Part shown: one piece after another, positions 1 to 8,591 of the stretch
Layout: every line of letters starts with the position of its first letter
Numbering within the stretch: the first letter of the stretch is position 1
Assembly: GCA_002354205.1 (NCBI GenBank)
Contig: DELD01000067.1
Location: 1-49,594, forward strand
Reading direction: 5' to 3'
DNA from: Micavibrio sp. UBA2705
Lineage (GTDB): Bacteria > Pseudomonadota > Alphaproteobacteria > Micavibrionales > Micavibrionaceae
Length of the DNA: 49,594 bases
Notes under the pieces: model-generated
Databases searched by the model: none
What the model was told of the DNA's origin: nothing
Seen by the model: the letters and a program-made list of their open reading frames with translations, nothing else
Made by a program: the position numbers and the translations under genes

Positions 1-90
1 GTATATTATATATGATTTATATATCAGCAACAGGGTTTGCGCAAGAGGATGCGGCGTATTAACAGCATCTCTGCATAGCAGGGGCGCGGC

Positions 91-345
91 TTATTTTTTA
101 TCATTCCATGTGAAGCCGTGTAAATCATTACAAGAATTACCAAGGCACATATATTCAACTGACCCGTCGCCATTTAATTCTGTACCCAGTATCACAGGGC
201 CGCTGGATGTATAAGCCGAGACAATGCAGACCATAAGCGAGATGACGAGGCATGAAAAAAACACGATCGACTTAATATAATCTTGGCGCGCGCTATAGAT
301 TTTGACGCGCCCTGCGCTGAGTGTTTTGTCGTTTATATATGACAT
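91..345 (-). CDS. Small single-pass membrane protein, unknown
   Basis: An 84-residue protein that I do not recognise. A charged N-terminal stretch of about 25 residues (several Lys and Arg) is followed by one hydrophobic helix at about residues 25-46. A short polar C-terminus carries two cysteines five residues apart (MCLGNSC). The positive-inside rule puts the N-terminus in the cytoplasm and the Cys pair outside, where it could form a disulfide. An upstream GTG at 354 is also in frame, but the AGAAAG-like ribosome site lies about 9 nt before the ATG at 345, so I chose that start. It reads in the same direction as the FabD-like gene upstream of it, with an 87 bp gap. Real gene status is moderately supported; function is unknown. 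Confidence 0.5.
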   Translation of the reverse strand: MSYINDKTLSAGRVKIYSARQDYIKSIVFFSCLVISLMVCIVSAYTSSGPVILGTELNGDGSVEYMCLGNSCNDLHGFTWNDKK

Positions 346-432
346 GTTTATCACTTTCTATCGTTGCCTGATGCATCGTTTGATATGCAATTAACACATT
401 CGCATAAAATGGTTAACCTTGGCTTAATAGTG

Positions 433-1467
433 TTAGACGGCAAGCTTACGCTGTTCATCAATGCCCATGGCGATAATATAAGGGGCGGCTTTCTGGCGAT
501 CGCTAAAAGCGGCTTTGCTGTCGATGCCTTCCCAATTAATATCAATTAGGCTTTGCGCCACGGCGCCGCCAAGCGTCGTGCCAGGGCCGAGGATAATCAG
601 ACAATCTGGCGCGTATTCTTTGACACTAACCTGAACGGCGGCGGTAAAATCATAATATTCATAGACTTGGTGGCCTAATGTGTAATCAAAAATTGCGCTG
701 TCTTGCGTGGCGTGTGGCCGCCAGACATGACCGCGCCCATCAATAAGGGGCAGCTTTGGATTTTCAAACATATCTGCGTCAAAAATCTGCTGCGCTTTGG
801 CGGCGATTGGTTTTTGTAAATGGGTGTGGAATGCCGCGTGGTTAGGCAAAATAAGTGGAAAACGATCCTCAAGCGGCGGTAATTTATCTTTCAGCGCATC
901 TAAGGCGGCTTGATTTCCGCCATAAACGAGCATCCCGCCAAGCATGATTGATACCGCGAGGGTGCAGCCTTCTTGGGCATTGATTTCGTCAATCAAGCCA
1001 AGTAAATGCAGCTTTTGATCATGCTGCATACGCCAGTCTTGGTCAATAAACGGATAAATAAGCTGCCCGCCGATCAGCGAATCTTGCATTAGCCCGCCCA
1101 TGGTGTTGATGAGGTCTAACGCATGATCAAAACTAAGCGCGCCTGCGCAGGCGAGGGCAATATACCAGCCCATTGAATTCCCTGTGACCCCGACAATGTC
1201 ATATGCATCGCGGTTAATGGAGAGGAAGTCGGCATATGCGCAGCCATAAATCAGCGGCGAAGCATTGTCGCCGCGTGTGTGTTCTTTAATTGCGTAAGTA
1301 TCGCGCCCATCCAAATCACTTATCGTTGTTTGGCCTTTGACGGCGCGGTAATTATCTAGCGTGGCAATCAGTTCGGATTTATCGCTGTGATGGCGGCTAA
1401 GATAGCCTAATTCTGGCTTGTTATATGTGCCGCGACCTGGGGCGATGACAAGGGCTCTTTTCTTCAT
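433..1467 (-). CDS. FabD-like acyltransferase (ACP S-malonyltransferase family)
   Basis: A 344-residue protein with the alpha/beta-hydrolase-like fold signature of malonyl-CoA:ACP transacylases. The nucleophile elbow reads GNSMG (residues 96-100, Ser98) where FabD has GHSxG. FHTHLQKP near residue 213 matches the FabD SHCALMKP segment, giving His214 as the likely catalytic base. ILGPGTTLG near residue 295 matches the conserved C-terminal GPG motif. Family members move an acyl group from CoA to a carrier-protein thiol. The start codon overlaps the stop of the E1 gene by 4 nt (ATGA), so the two are translationally coupled. This suggests the acyltransferase handles the acyl product of that dehydrogenase rather than serving general fatty-acid synthesis. 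The His-to-Asn change before the nucleophile and lack of a neighbouring fab cluster argue against housekeeping FabD. Confidence 0.75.
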   Translation of the reverse strand: MKKRALVIAPGRGTYNKPELGYLSRHHSDKSELIATLDNYRAVKGQTTISDLDGRDTYAIKEHTRGDNASPLIYGCAYADFLSINRDAYDIVGVTGNSMGWYIALACAGALSFDHALDLINTMGGLMQDSLIGGQLIYPFIDQDWRMQHDQKLHLLGLIDEINAQEGCTLAVSIMLGGMLVYGGNQAALDALKDKLPPLEDRFPLILPNHAAFHTHLQKPIAAKAQQIFDADMFENPKLPLIDGRGHVWRPHATQDSAIFDYTLGHQVYEYYDFTAAVQVSVKEYAPDCLIILGPGTTLGGAVAQSLIDINWEGIDSKAAFSDRQKAAPYIIAMGIDEQRKLAV

Positions 1468-3701
1468 GCGCTGTTTCCCTTTTTATCTGCGATTAAAGAT
1501 AATGCCGCATCTGTGATGCTCTGCGTGCTTGGCAGCGTTGATGCAAAGGCTTTACCCAGCGGAATAAAACAATCGCTCGCGGTGATGCGTTTCATATGCG
1601 GGGCGGGGCTGATATGTTCATATAATTTGGTCATTAGCTCTTCACTGAGCGAGCCTGTTTCGCGGCATTCATCAACAATGAGGATGGATTGACACGGCGC
1701 CGCAGCGGCGGCAATCGCGTCCATATTAAGTGGGGACAACCAGCGCAAATCAATAATCCGTATTTTTACGCCGTGCTGCTTTTGTAACTCTTTGGCGGCT
1801 TTACATGAGAGGTGATAGCCGTTGCCGTAGCTGATAATGCATAAGTCTGTGCCTTCGCCATTTTGCTTAATATCGCCAAGGATGATTTTCTCAGCGCTAT
1901 CAGGGGCAGGGTAGTCACACGCCCATTTGCCATCTTTTTCGTCATGTAAATCGCGGCTCATATATAAAGCAATAGGTTCTAAAAACGCGATAATGCGCTG
2001 TTCATCATTGGCAAGGCGCACCGCTTCGCGCAGCATCAGCACGGCGTCATGCCCATTTGAAGGGCAGGCGATGATGAGACCCGGAATATCACGCAGCACC
2101 GCTATGGCGTTATCATTGTGGAAGTGACCACCAAAGCCGCGCTGATACGGCAGGCTTGCAATGCGGATAATCATCGGGTTGGTATATTGCCCTTTGGAGA
2201 AAAAACTTAGCGTCGCGGCTTCACCGCGTAGTTGATCTTCCGCATTATGCAGATAGGCCAAAAACTGAATTTCTACAATGGGTAGGAAATTATTCTGCGC
2301 AAGGCCGATGCCAAGCCCTAAAATGCTTTGTTCATCCAGTAATGTGTTAATCACGCGGCGGCTGCCAAAGCGTTTATGCAGCTTGGCTGTGACATTATAA
2401 ACGCCGCCCTTTGGCCCGACATCCTCGCCTGCGATGATGATATGGTCTTGCTGCAACATTAAATCATGCAGCGCCCAGTTAATAAGTCGCGCCATGTGCT
2501 GTGGCTGCTTCATCAGGTTAAAGTCGCTGCCGAAACTCACAGCGCGTTGTTCGTGATTTACAGGGGCAATCGCATTTTTCAGCGTGTCAGGCTTTTGCGG
2601 AGGAATAAGCGGGCTTACGACTTCTTCTGCCGTGGTTAATTTTGGCTCGCGCATCACATGTTTTGCCGCGGCGGCGATGCGCAGCGCGGTGTCTTCATAG
2701 ATTTGAAGTATTTCATCGGCGCTGAGAATGCCGTTTTTGATGAGTAAAGCCGCGCTGTGCAGTAGCGGATCATTGGCTTCAACCGCATCAATATCAGCGG
2801 TATCCATATAAGCATGCTGCGCGTCCGCGCCGGCATGACCATAAAGGCGCACACATTCAAAATGCAGCATTGCAGGCTTTTGTTCGCGGCGGACGTAATT
2901 CTGCGCCGCAAGTGCGGTCTCATAGGTGTCGATGATGTTGAGGCCATTGCAATGGAAATACTTAATGTGCGGATGATGGCCATAATTGCTTTTGACCCAA
3001 TCATGTGGCGTGCGGGTTGAAATGCCGATGCCGTTATCTTCACAGACGAATAATATGGGCATCGCCGCGCCGCGATAACCCGCCCAAGCTGCCGCATTAA
3101 GTGCGCCTTGCGCGGTGGAGTGGTTAAGCGATGCATCGCCAAAGCTACAAATGATAATTGATCGCGGGTCAAAATTTGCTTTCACTTTGACCTTACGGCT
3201 CAGTCCGATGCTAAACGCCGCGCCAACCGCTTTGGGAAGGTGGGATGCAATTGTACTGGTTTGCGGTGGGATGTTTAAGGTCTTACTGCCCAAAACCTTG
3301 TGACGACCGCCAGAAATCGGGTCGTTTTCAGAGGCGCAGAAACTGAGCAGCATGTTCCATAGCGGCGTTTCGCCTGCGCGCTGCTTGCTACGCTGAATAT
3401 AAAATGCGCCATCGCGATAATGCAAAAAGGCGTTATCTTCAAGGCGGCACGCCGCGGCGAGTGCCGCAAGACCTTCATGGCCTGAACTGCCAATAGTGTA
3501 AAACCCTTCGCCCATGGCCTGTAAAACCCGCGCATACATATCAAGGCGGCGGCTTAACACTTGCGATTCGAAAATTTCGACTAATTGTTCAGGATTTAAA
3601 CGTGATTTTGAAAGATCTGTTTGCCCTTGCGTATCGGGTAAATCATTGTTTTTTACCCGAGTTATAAAGTTATCATGAACAATTTCTACGCGATCTTTCA
3701 T
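1464..3701 (-). CDS. Fused alpha/beta 2-oxoacid dehydrogenase E1 (thiamine diphosphate enzyme)
   Basis: A 745-residue fusion of the E1-alpha and E1-beta subunits of a branched-chain or pyruvate-type 2-oxoacid dehydrogenase. The alpha half (about 30-370) has the thiamine diphosphate motif beginning GDASLN at residue 188 and ending in EDNG near 221. The beta half (about 400-735) has GEDVGPKGGVY, LLDEQSILGLGIG, an LPYQRGFGG loop and the C-terminal transketolase-like region with VDECRETGS. Such enzymes decarboxylate a 2-oxoacid and normally pass the acyl group to an E2 lipoyl domain. No E2 or E3 gene lies in this window; the next gene is instead a FabD-like acyltransferase overlapping by 4 nt. 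About 30 residues precede the alpha domain and look disordered. The gene is divergent from gcdH with a 71 bp shared control region. Substrate is not determined; branched-chain 2-oxoacids are the usual assignment for this fused form. Confidence 0.82.
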   Translation of the reverse strand: MKDRVEIVHDNFITRVKNNDLPDTQGQTDLSKSRLNPEQLVEIFESQVLSRRLDMYARVLQAMGEGFYTIGSSGHEGLAALAAACRLEDNAFLHYRDGAFYIQRSKQRAGETPLWNMLLSFCASENDPISGGRHKVLGSKTLNIPPQTSTIASHLPKAVGAAFSIGLSRKVKVKANFDPRSIIICSFGDASLNHSTAQGALNAAAWAGYRGAAMPILFVCEDNGIGISTRTPHDWVKSNYGHHPHIKYFHCNGLNIIDTYETALAAQNYVRREQKPAMLHFECVRLYGHAGADAQHAYMDTADIDAVEANDPLLHSAALLIKNGILSADEILQIYEDTALRIAAAAKHVMREPKLTTAEEVVSPLIPPQKPDTLKNAIAPVNHEQRAVSFGSDFNLMKQPQHMARLINWALHDLMLQQDHIIIAGEDVGPKGGVYNVTAKLHKRFGSRRVINTLLDEQSILGLGIGLAQNNFLPIVEIQFLAYLHNAEDQLRGEAATLSFFSKGQYTNPMIIRIASLPYQRGFGGHFHNDNAIAVLRDIPGLIIACPSNGHDAVLMLREAVRLANDEQRIIAFLEPIALYMSRDLHDEKDGKWACDYPAPDSAEKIILGDIKQNGEGTDLCIISYGNGYHLSCKAAKELQKQHGVKIRIIDLRWLSPLNMDAIAAAAAPCQSILIVDECRETGSLSEELMTKLYEHISPAPHMKRITASDCFIPLGKAFASTLPSTQSITDAALSLIADKKGNSA

Positions 3702-3772
3702 GGAGTAACTTTATCATTATCGGAGAGTGTTGTATAGTAAATGCCTTGAAGTTGTAAGAAGGAAAAAACACA

Positions 3773-4957
3773 ATGTCAGCTTTAGCTTATCACTGGGAAG
3801 ACCCCCTACATTTAGATGCACAGTTAACCGAAGAAGAACGCGCTATACGCGACATGGCCCGTGCTTATGCGCAGGATAAATTGCAGCCGCGCGTCCTCAA
3901 CGCTTATCGTGATGATCATTTTGACCCAGAGATATTAAAGGAGATGGGATCATTAGGCTTGCTTGGCGCGACTTTGCCAAGTGAATATGGGGGAGCAGAG
4001 GCAAGCTATGTGTCTTATGGCCTGATTACGCGTGAGATTGAACGCGTTGATTCTGGTTATCGTTCTGCTATGTCGGTGCAGTCATCGCTCGTCATGTTCC
4101 CGATTTACCATTGGGGCAGCGAAGAACAGCGCCAGAAATATCTGCCGAAACTCGCATCGGGTGATTTTGTCGGCTGCTTTGGCTTAACGGAACCTGATGC
4201 AGGCTCAGACCCCGGGGGCATGAAAACCCGCGCGGTGAAAACCGCTAATGGGTATAAAATTTCTGGCAGTAAAATGTGGATCAGTAATTCGCCTATTGCT
4301 GATGTGTTTGTCGTTTGGGCCAAATCAGAAGCGCATGATGGTAAGATTAAAGGCTTCATTCTTGAAAAAGGCATGAAAGGTCTGTCTGCGCCATCAATTG
4401 AGGGTAAATTATCGCTGCGTGCATCCATTACAGGTGAAATCGTCATGGATGAGGTTGAAGTCAGCGAAGATCAGTTGCTGCCCAATGCCACAGGGTTAAA
4501 AGGCCCATTTGAATGTTTGAACCGTGCGCGTTACGGCATTTCATGGGGATCGCTCGGCGCGGCAGAATTTTGTTTCCACGCGGCGCGCCAATATACGCTA
4601 GACCGCCAGCAATTCGGCAAGCCACTGGCGCAAACGCAGCTTATTCAAAAGAAGCTTGCTGATATGCAAACTGAGATTGCTTTGGGGCTGCAAGCGTCAT
4701 TACAAGTTGGCCGCATCATGGATCAAGGTGATTTTGCGCCAGAGATTATCTCAATGGTTAAGCGCAATAACTGTGGCAAAGCCCTTGATATTGCGCGCGC
4801 TGCGCGTGATATGCATGGCGGTAATGGCGTTGCGGATGAATTCCACGTCATGCGCCATATGTGCAACTTAGAATCCGTCAATACCTATGAAGGGACGCAT
4901 GATGTGCATGCCCTGATTATGGGGCGTGCGATAACTGGCTTGCAGGCGTTTTTCTAA
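3773..4957 (+). CDS. gcdH: Glutaryl-CoA dehydrogenase
   Basis: A 394-residue acyl-CoA dehydrogenase of the glutaryl-CoA subgroup, which oxidises and decarboxylates glutaryl-CoA to crotonyl-CoA in lysine and tryptophan breakdown, passing electrons to ETF. The FAD/substrate segment CFGLTEPDAGSDPGG lies near residues 138-152, followed by ISGSKMWISN. The C-terminal YEGTHDVHALIMGRA carries the catalytic base Glu at about residue 373. Length and the VDSGYRSAMSVQSSLV segment match this subgroup rather than short-chain acyl-CoA dehydrogenases. The ATG is preceded by AGAAGGA at a 9-nt spacing. It transcribes away from the E1 gene. Its last 41 bp overlap the 3' end of the convergent symporter gene. Confidence 0.92.
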   Translation: MSALAYHWEDPLHLDAQLTEEERAIRDMARAYAQDKLQPRVLNAYRDDHFDPEILKEMGSLGLLGATLPSEYGGAEASYVSYGLITREIERVDSGYRSAMSVQSSLVMFPIYHWGSEEQRQKYLPKLASGDFVGCFGLTEPDAGSDPGGMKTRAVKTANGYKISGSKMWISNSPIADVFVVWAKSEAHDGKIKGFILEKGMKGLSAPSIEGKLSLRASITGEIVMDEVEVSEDQLLPNATGLKGPFECLNRARYGISWGSLGAAEFCFHAARQYTLDRQQFGKPLAQTQLIQKKLADMQTEIALGLQASLQVGRIMDQGDFAPEIISMVKRNNCGKALDIARAARDMHGGNGVADEFHVMRHMCNLESVNTYEGTHDVHALIMGRAITGLQAFF

Positions 4958-6392
4958 ACAGTAGCGCGACGCTATAATAAGCGGCAAATGATGCGAGTGT
5001 TGGCAGTAGCCCGACATGGATGGATTTGATTTCGAAAATGCCATTGAGTTTGAGTATCGTCAATATGCATAAAGCCGTAGCACCGATCAATGTTGAGCTA
5101 TAGGCAGCGAGGGGCGAGCGGTATTTCCATGTGAAGGACAGGAATGTTGGCACGAGTATCGCGGAAATTGCGCCTGAATATATCGCAAGGTCGGTCATAT
5201 ATTTGGGCGGGTTAAGGCCTATAAGGAATGAGAAAACCAAAATTGCGCTCATAATCGCTTTTGACAGCAAGACTTGATGCTTGGATGAGAGTTTGAAAAA
5301 GGGACGGATAATATCGCGGGTAGATATTTGCCCGATAGATATAAGCAGGCTATCTGCCGTTGACATCGCCGCGCCTAATGCGCCCATTAACATGAAAACA
5401 GAAATGATCAACCCGATCAGGCCTAGCCCGCCAAGGTCACGAAAGACCTCGCCCATCACTAAATTCGGCTTAAGGTCTTCACCATAAGTGACATAAGCAA
5501 ACACGCCAATAAAGATGGCAAGGGCGGTTGTCACCACGCGTCCGATGACCGTGCCAAGCGCCATTATATTAATATGACTTTCTTTTCGCGCCATCAAGGC
5601 GCGGGTAAGGAGGTGCGGTTGAATAAATACGCCCGCCGTGACGATAGCCATAGAAAGGATCATCGGTAAATGAAAATAATCCTTTGCCCCAGGGGCCATG
5701 AAATGCAGCGGCGAAGTTTGTTTCAAATCAGAAAACATGGCGGCGACGTTAATATCGTAATGATGGGTGAGGAATAGCGCCCCCGCTAGCAGGCCAAACA
5801 CCATTGCGATAAGCTGAATAAAATCGGTATAGGCGACTGCGCGCATTCCGCCGAGGAATAAATAAAGCAAGACAATCGTCATCATCGCGCCAACGCCGGT
5901 TAAATAGTCAATTCGCCCGCCAGAATATGAATCAATAAATGCGCCAATGCCAACAAGCTGAAGCGATATATAAGGCAGCAAAGCGAGGGTAAATATAGCG
6001 GCGACAATGCAGCCAAGGCGCTGACAATTATAATTTTCGCTAATCGCCTCGATGGGTGAAAACATGTGCTTTTCTTGCCCCATGCGATGCAAACGCTTGC
6101 CGATGATGATTAGTAGGGTTAGGCCAAGCGCATCGGTAATCGCAATGAAGTAAATGCTGCTGATACCATGGGCATAAATTAATGCAGGCAAGCCAAGAAT
6201 AGAAAAAGTGCTAAATAAGCTTGCCGCATAAGTGCAAGCTAAAATGATGGGGTTGAGGTCTTTGCTGGCGAGAAAGAACTCGCTGATGCTGGGCATGAGG
6301 CTTTTGGTTGTTTTATAGCGCGCGAAGACAACAAAACCTAAGATGGCTATAAAATAACATAATGTTAGACCAAGAATTATACGTATATCCAT
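4917..6392 (-). CDS. Sodium:solute symporter (SSS family)
   Basis: A 491-residue polytopic inner-membrane protein with about 13 hydrophobic helices, matching the SSS (PutP/SglT-like) family that couples Na+ entry to uptake of sugars, amino acids, acetate or similar solutes. Supporting segments are the early FFLASKDLNP...ACTYAASLFSTFS region and GGMRAVAYTDFIQ near residues 180-195, which is highly typical of the family. GAMSTADSLLISIGQISTRD near residue 340 is the helix that carries Na+ ligands in related proteins. The start is supported by GGAGG five nt before the ATG. Its 3' end overlaps gcdH tail to tail by 41 bp. The solute cannot be told from sequence; the location beside gcdH is only a weak hint. 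Confidence 0.85.
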   Translation of the reverse strand: MDIRIILGLTLCYFIAILGFVVFARYKTTKSLMPSISEFFLASKDLNPIILACTYAASLFSTFSILGLPALIYAHGISSIYFIAITDALGLTLLIIIGKRLHRMGQEKHMFSPIEAISENYNCQRLGCIVAAIFTLALLPYISLQLVGIGAFIDSYSGGRIDYLTGVGAMMTIVLLYLFLGGMRAVAYTDFIQLIAMVFGLLAGALFLTHHYDINVAAMFSDLKQTSPLHFMAPGAKDYFHLPMILSMAIVTAGVFIQPHLLTRALMARKESHINIMALGTVIGRVVTTALAIFIGVFAYVTYGEDLKPNLVMGEVFRDLGGLGLIGLIISVFMLMGALGAAMSTADSLLISIGQISTRDIIRPFFKLSSKHQVLLSKAIMSAILVFSFLIGLNPPKYMTDLAIYSGAISAILVPTFLSFTWKYRSPLAAYSSTLIGATALCILTILKLNGIFEIKSIHVGLLPTLASFAAYYSVALLFRKTPASQLSHAP

Positions 6393-6754
6393 AATGCCTC
6401 CATCCGCGCAAAGATACAGTCCATGGTAATCTGCGGCAATTCACAAGTCTATATCGAACGCATCTTATGGTTCGCTTGATCACAGGGCTATGGGTTAGTG
6501 GTCACGACACCATAGGTTGTGCAATGCAGCGCGAATGCATTTTATATAGTTTTTTCAGCATGATATGATGATCTTGATACGTAGTATAAGCGCAAAATTT
6601 ACCTAAAATTAGATGTATCTAATTTTAATATATCGGTAAGATTTATCGCGTATATTTACATAGGTGAGTGAGTGTTGGGGTGTTGACGTTTAAGGCGCGT
6701 CTTTAATCTTCCTGATATTTTTAGAAGTAAATTAGATTATATAAGGTGTGTAGA
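6393..6754. promoter_or_regulatory. 362-bp AT-rich intergenic control region
   Basis: This gap separates the start of the minus-strand symporter from the plus-strand acyltransferase and should hold both promoters. Its clearest element is the perfect 11-bp-arm palindrome at 6604-6627, listed separately. A TTGACG at 6683-6688 could be a -35 box for the acyltransferase, but no good -10 follows at the right distance. A weaker CTATGG/CCATAG pair lies at 6488-6493 and 6510-6515. AAGG at 6743-6746 is the ribosome site for the ATG at 6755. I see no coding region and no tRNA here. Confidence 0.5.
6604..6627. repeat. Perfect palindrome, 11-bp arms, likely operator
   Basis: The arms TAAAATTAGAT and ATCTAATTTTA are exact reverse complements separated by GT. 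The site sits about 130 bp upstream of the LuxI/exosortase-type acyltransferase. The flanks extend imperfectly (TTACC left, GGTAA right). The near-zero spacer fits a dimeric regulator binding site better than an RNA hairpin, and no T-run follows, so it is not an intrinsic terminator. It does not resemble the usual GC-containing lux box. The regulator is unknown. Confidence 0.55.
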
Positions 6755-7576
6755 ATGGGTCGATTAAGTCGTTTGTCCCAACAGCCCGTTATTGGGCCTG
6801 TTGCGCGTAATGTCATGGGGTATATGTTGAATCGCGAAGCTGTGAAAATAGCGGAGCATTTTTCAGGGTATATTCATCCGCAAATAGCTGTAACGCAGGA
6901 AGAAAAGCACGAGGCGTTTAATATCCGCCATCAAGTCTATTGTGAAGAATTAAACTTTGAATCCGTCCGCCCCAATGCCATGGAAACGGATGATTTTGAT
7001 GCACATTCCATACATTGTTTGATGCGTCATAAAATCACGGGGCAGGCCATGGGCACAGTGCGGGTGGTTACGCCACATGAAAGCGACCACTTGCTTCCCT
7101 TGGAGCATTATTGCGGTGACTTTATTGAAGAGGGCAAGCTGCATCCTTCTAACTTCCTGCGCGAAGAAATTTGCGAGATATCACGCCTTGCTGTGCCGGC
7201 CTGTTTCCGCCGCCGGCGCGCAGATAAATTTGATGGGGCGGCGACAGGCGCAATTAATGTCGAAACATATTCAGAAATTGAAATGCGCTGTATGCCGTTT
7301 ATAGCGATCGGTTTGTATTTAAGCGCGGCTTCTGTGGCTATTCACCGTGATATTGACCACGCTTTTGCGATGATGGAGCCACGCCTAGCACGCAGTATGC
7401 GCTTCGTAGGTATAGAGTTTGATCAGCTTGGCCCTGCACGTGATTATCATGGGCTGCGCGCACCTTATTATATTTCGTGTGATATGCTTAGAAAAAGCCT
7501 TAAACCGGGGTTAACTATGCTCTATGAGAAAGTGTCTGACTTGATGCATGGTCAAGTCATGGAATTTGAATTTTAA
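6755..7576 (+). CDS. PEP-CTERM/exosortase-type acyltransferase, LuxI-like GNAT
   Basis: A 273-residue protein of the autoinducer-synthase-like branch of the GNAT fold, matching proteins annotated as PEP-CTERM/exosortase system-associated acyltransferases. Characteristic parts are AFNIRHQVYCEELNFE near residues 55-70 (the LuxI-type RxxVY...E segment) and MGTVRVVTPH near 105. Further ones are EICEISRLAVP near 145 (LuxI E-x-SR-like) and a C-terminal half with LARSMRFVGIEFDQLGP. LuxI proteins acylate S-adenosylmethionine; the substrate of this subfamily is not established. The ATG at 6755 has AAGG 8 nt upstream, whereas the GTG at 6746 has none, so I chose the ATG. The ThiF-like gene starts 16 nt after its stop. 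No exosortase or PEP-CTERM protein is in this window. Confidence 0.75.
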   Translation: MGRLSRLSQQPVIGPVARNVMGYMLNREAVKIAEHFSGYIHPQIAVTQEEKHEAFNIRHQVYCEELNFESVRPNAMETDDFDAHSIHCLMRHKITGQAMGTVRVVTPHESDHLLPLEHYCGDFIEEGKLHPSNFLREEICEISRLAVPACFRRRRADKFDGAATGAINVETYSEIEMRCMPFIAIGLYLSAASVAIHRDIDHAFAMMEPRLARSMRFVGIEFDQLGPARDYHGLRAPYYISCDMLRKSLKPGLTMLYEKVSDLMHGQVMEFEF

Positions 7577-7592
7577 GAAGTTAAGGGTTGCT

Positions 7593-8489
7593 ATGTTTGA
7601 TTTTAAAAAGGCGTTTTCGCGCAATATTGGCTGGGTGAGCGAAGATGAGCTTTTGACGCTAAAAAATAAGAAAGTCGCGATTGCCGGCGCGGGCGGCGTT
7701 GGCGGGGAGCATTTGGTCACCTTAACGCGGCTCGGTATTGGGCATTTCCACATTGCTGATTTTGATGATTTTGAAGTTCATAATTTTAACCGCCAAGCAG
7801 GGGCATTTATGTCGACTTTGGGGCAAAAGAAATTAACCGTGATGCATGATATGGCGCTTGATATTAACCCCGAAATGCACATCACAATGTTTGATGAGGG
7901 CATAAATGCGGATAATATTGATGCTTTTTTAGACGGGGTTGATATTTATGTCGATAGCATTGATTTCTTTGCTCTTGATGCGCGTAAGCTTGTTTTTCGC
8001 AAATGTCATGAAAAAAACATTCCCGTTGTGACCGCCGCGCCGGTGGGAATGGGCTGTGCGTTCCTGTGCTTTATGCCAGGACAAATGAGCGCCGAGGAAT
8101 ATTTTGGTTTTGAAGCGGCGCAGAGTGAAGATGAGGCCTATATCAAATTTTATATTGGCCTTGCCCCCGCTATGGTGCAAAAAGGCAGTATGGTTGAACC
8201 TTCCGCGGCGGATATCATGCATAAAAAACTTCCCTCAACGCCGATGGGCATTAAAATCTGCGCAGGCGTTGCGGGGTCATATGTGCTAAAAATACTGCTT
8301 GGGCGAGGGCAGGTTTTGGCTGCGCCACATGGCCTGCATTTTGACGCTTATAATAATAAATTTAAGAAAACGTGGCGGCCATTTGGGTATTGCCATCCGC
8401 TGCAGCGTTTAGCGCTTTTTCTTGGAAAAAGAAAGTTCCTGCCGAAGGGGAGAGCGCCGCACCCAGCCATAAAAATAAACCGTGCTTAG
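7593..8489 (+). CDS. ThiF/MoeB/E1-like adenylyltransferase (MoeY N-half type)
   Basis: A 298-residue protein with the E1/ThiF nucleotide-binding fold. GAGGVGG lies at residues 32-38, the acidic strand IADFDDFEVHNFNRQ ends with the conserved Arg near residue 67, and VTAAPVGMG follows further on. The family activates a carboxylate as acyl-adenylate, as in ubiquitin-like protein activation, thiamin and molybdopterin sulfur transfer and several peptide modifications. The CxxC zinc pairs of MoeB and ThiF are not apparent. The sequence resembles the N-terminal half of mycobacterial MoeY (Rv1355c), where an E1 domain is fused to a nitroreductase-like domain; a separate nitroreductase-like protein is encoded at 12264-13340. 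Start chosen at 7593 with AAGGG 5 nt upstream; the longer reading from 7548 would overlap the acyltransferase. It is almost certainly co-transcribed with that gene. Confidence 0.8.
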   Translation: MFDFKKAFSRNIGWVSEDELLTLKNKKVAIAGAGGVGGEHLVTLTRLGIGHFHIADFDDFEVHNFNRQAGAFMSTLGQKKLTVMHDMALDINPEMHITMFDEGINADNIDAFLDGVDIYVDSIDFFALDARKLVFRKCHEKNIPVVTAAPVGMGCAFLCFMPGQMSAEEYFGFEAAQSEDEAYIKFYIGLAPAMVQKGSMVEPSAADIMHKKLPSTPMGIKICAGVAGSYVLKILLGRGQVLAAPHGLHFDAYNNKFKKTWRPFGYCHPLQRLALFLGKRKFLPKGRAPHPAIKINRA

Positions 8490-8514
8490 CTGCTGAAAAT
8501 TCATTCTTAAGGCT

Positions 8515-8543
8515 TTGACATAAGGGGTTCTCTATGCTATCAC
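8515..8543 (+). promoter_or_regulatory. Putative promoter of the tldE-like gene
   Basis: TTGACAT (8515-8521) is followed after 14 nt by GCTATCAC (8536-8543). This agrees well with the Caulobacter housekeeping pattern TTGACGS-N10-14-GCTANAWC and leaves about 48 nt to the ATG at 8592. It implies that the TldE-like gene can be transcribed independently of the acyltransferase/ThiF pair. Confidence 0.45.
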
Positions 8544-8591
8544 TGATAAAATAAAAATTATAAAAATAGATATAGCAGACAGGGACATCTT

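Noticed and set aside
1..90. Short plus-strand frame ending GFAQEDAAY at 60
   Set aside because: Could be the C-terminus of a gene cut by the left edge, but it is too short to identify or to distinguish from chance.
364..549. 61-residue plus-strand frame
   Set aside because: Overlaps the end of the FabD-like gene on the other strand and has no ribosome site or plausible protein composition.
6470..6520. GGTTCG-like T-arm and CTATGG/CCATAG pair suggestive of a tRNA or hairpin RNA
   Set aside because: No acceptor stem or anticodon arm can be paired around it and no terminator follows, so it is not called as RNA.
6755..7576. Calling this gene a functional acyl-homoserine lactone synthase
   Set aside because: The sequence fits the exosortase-associated acyltransferase branch, and no LuxR-type regulator or lux box is in the window.
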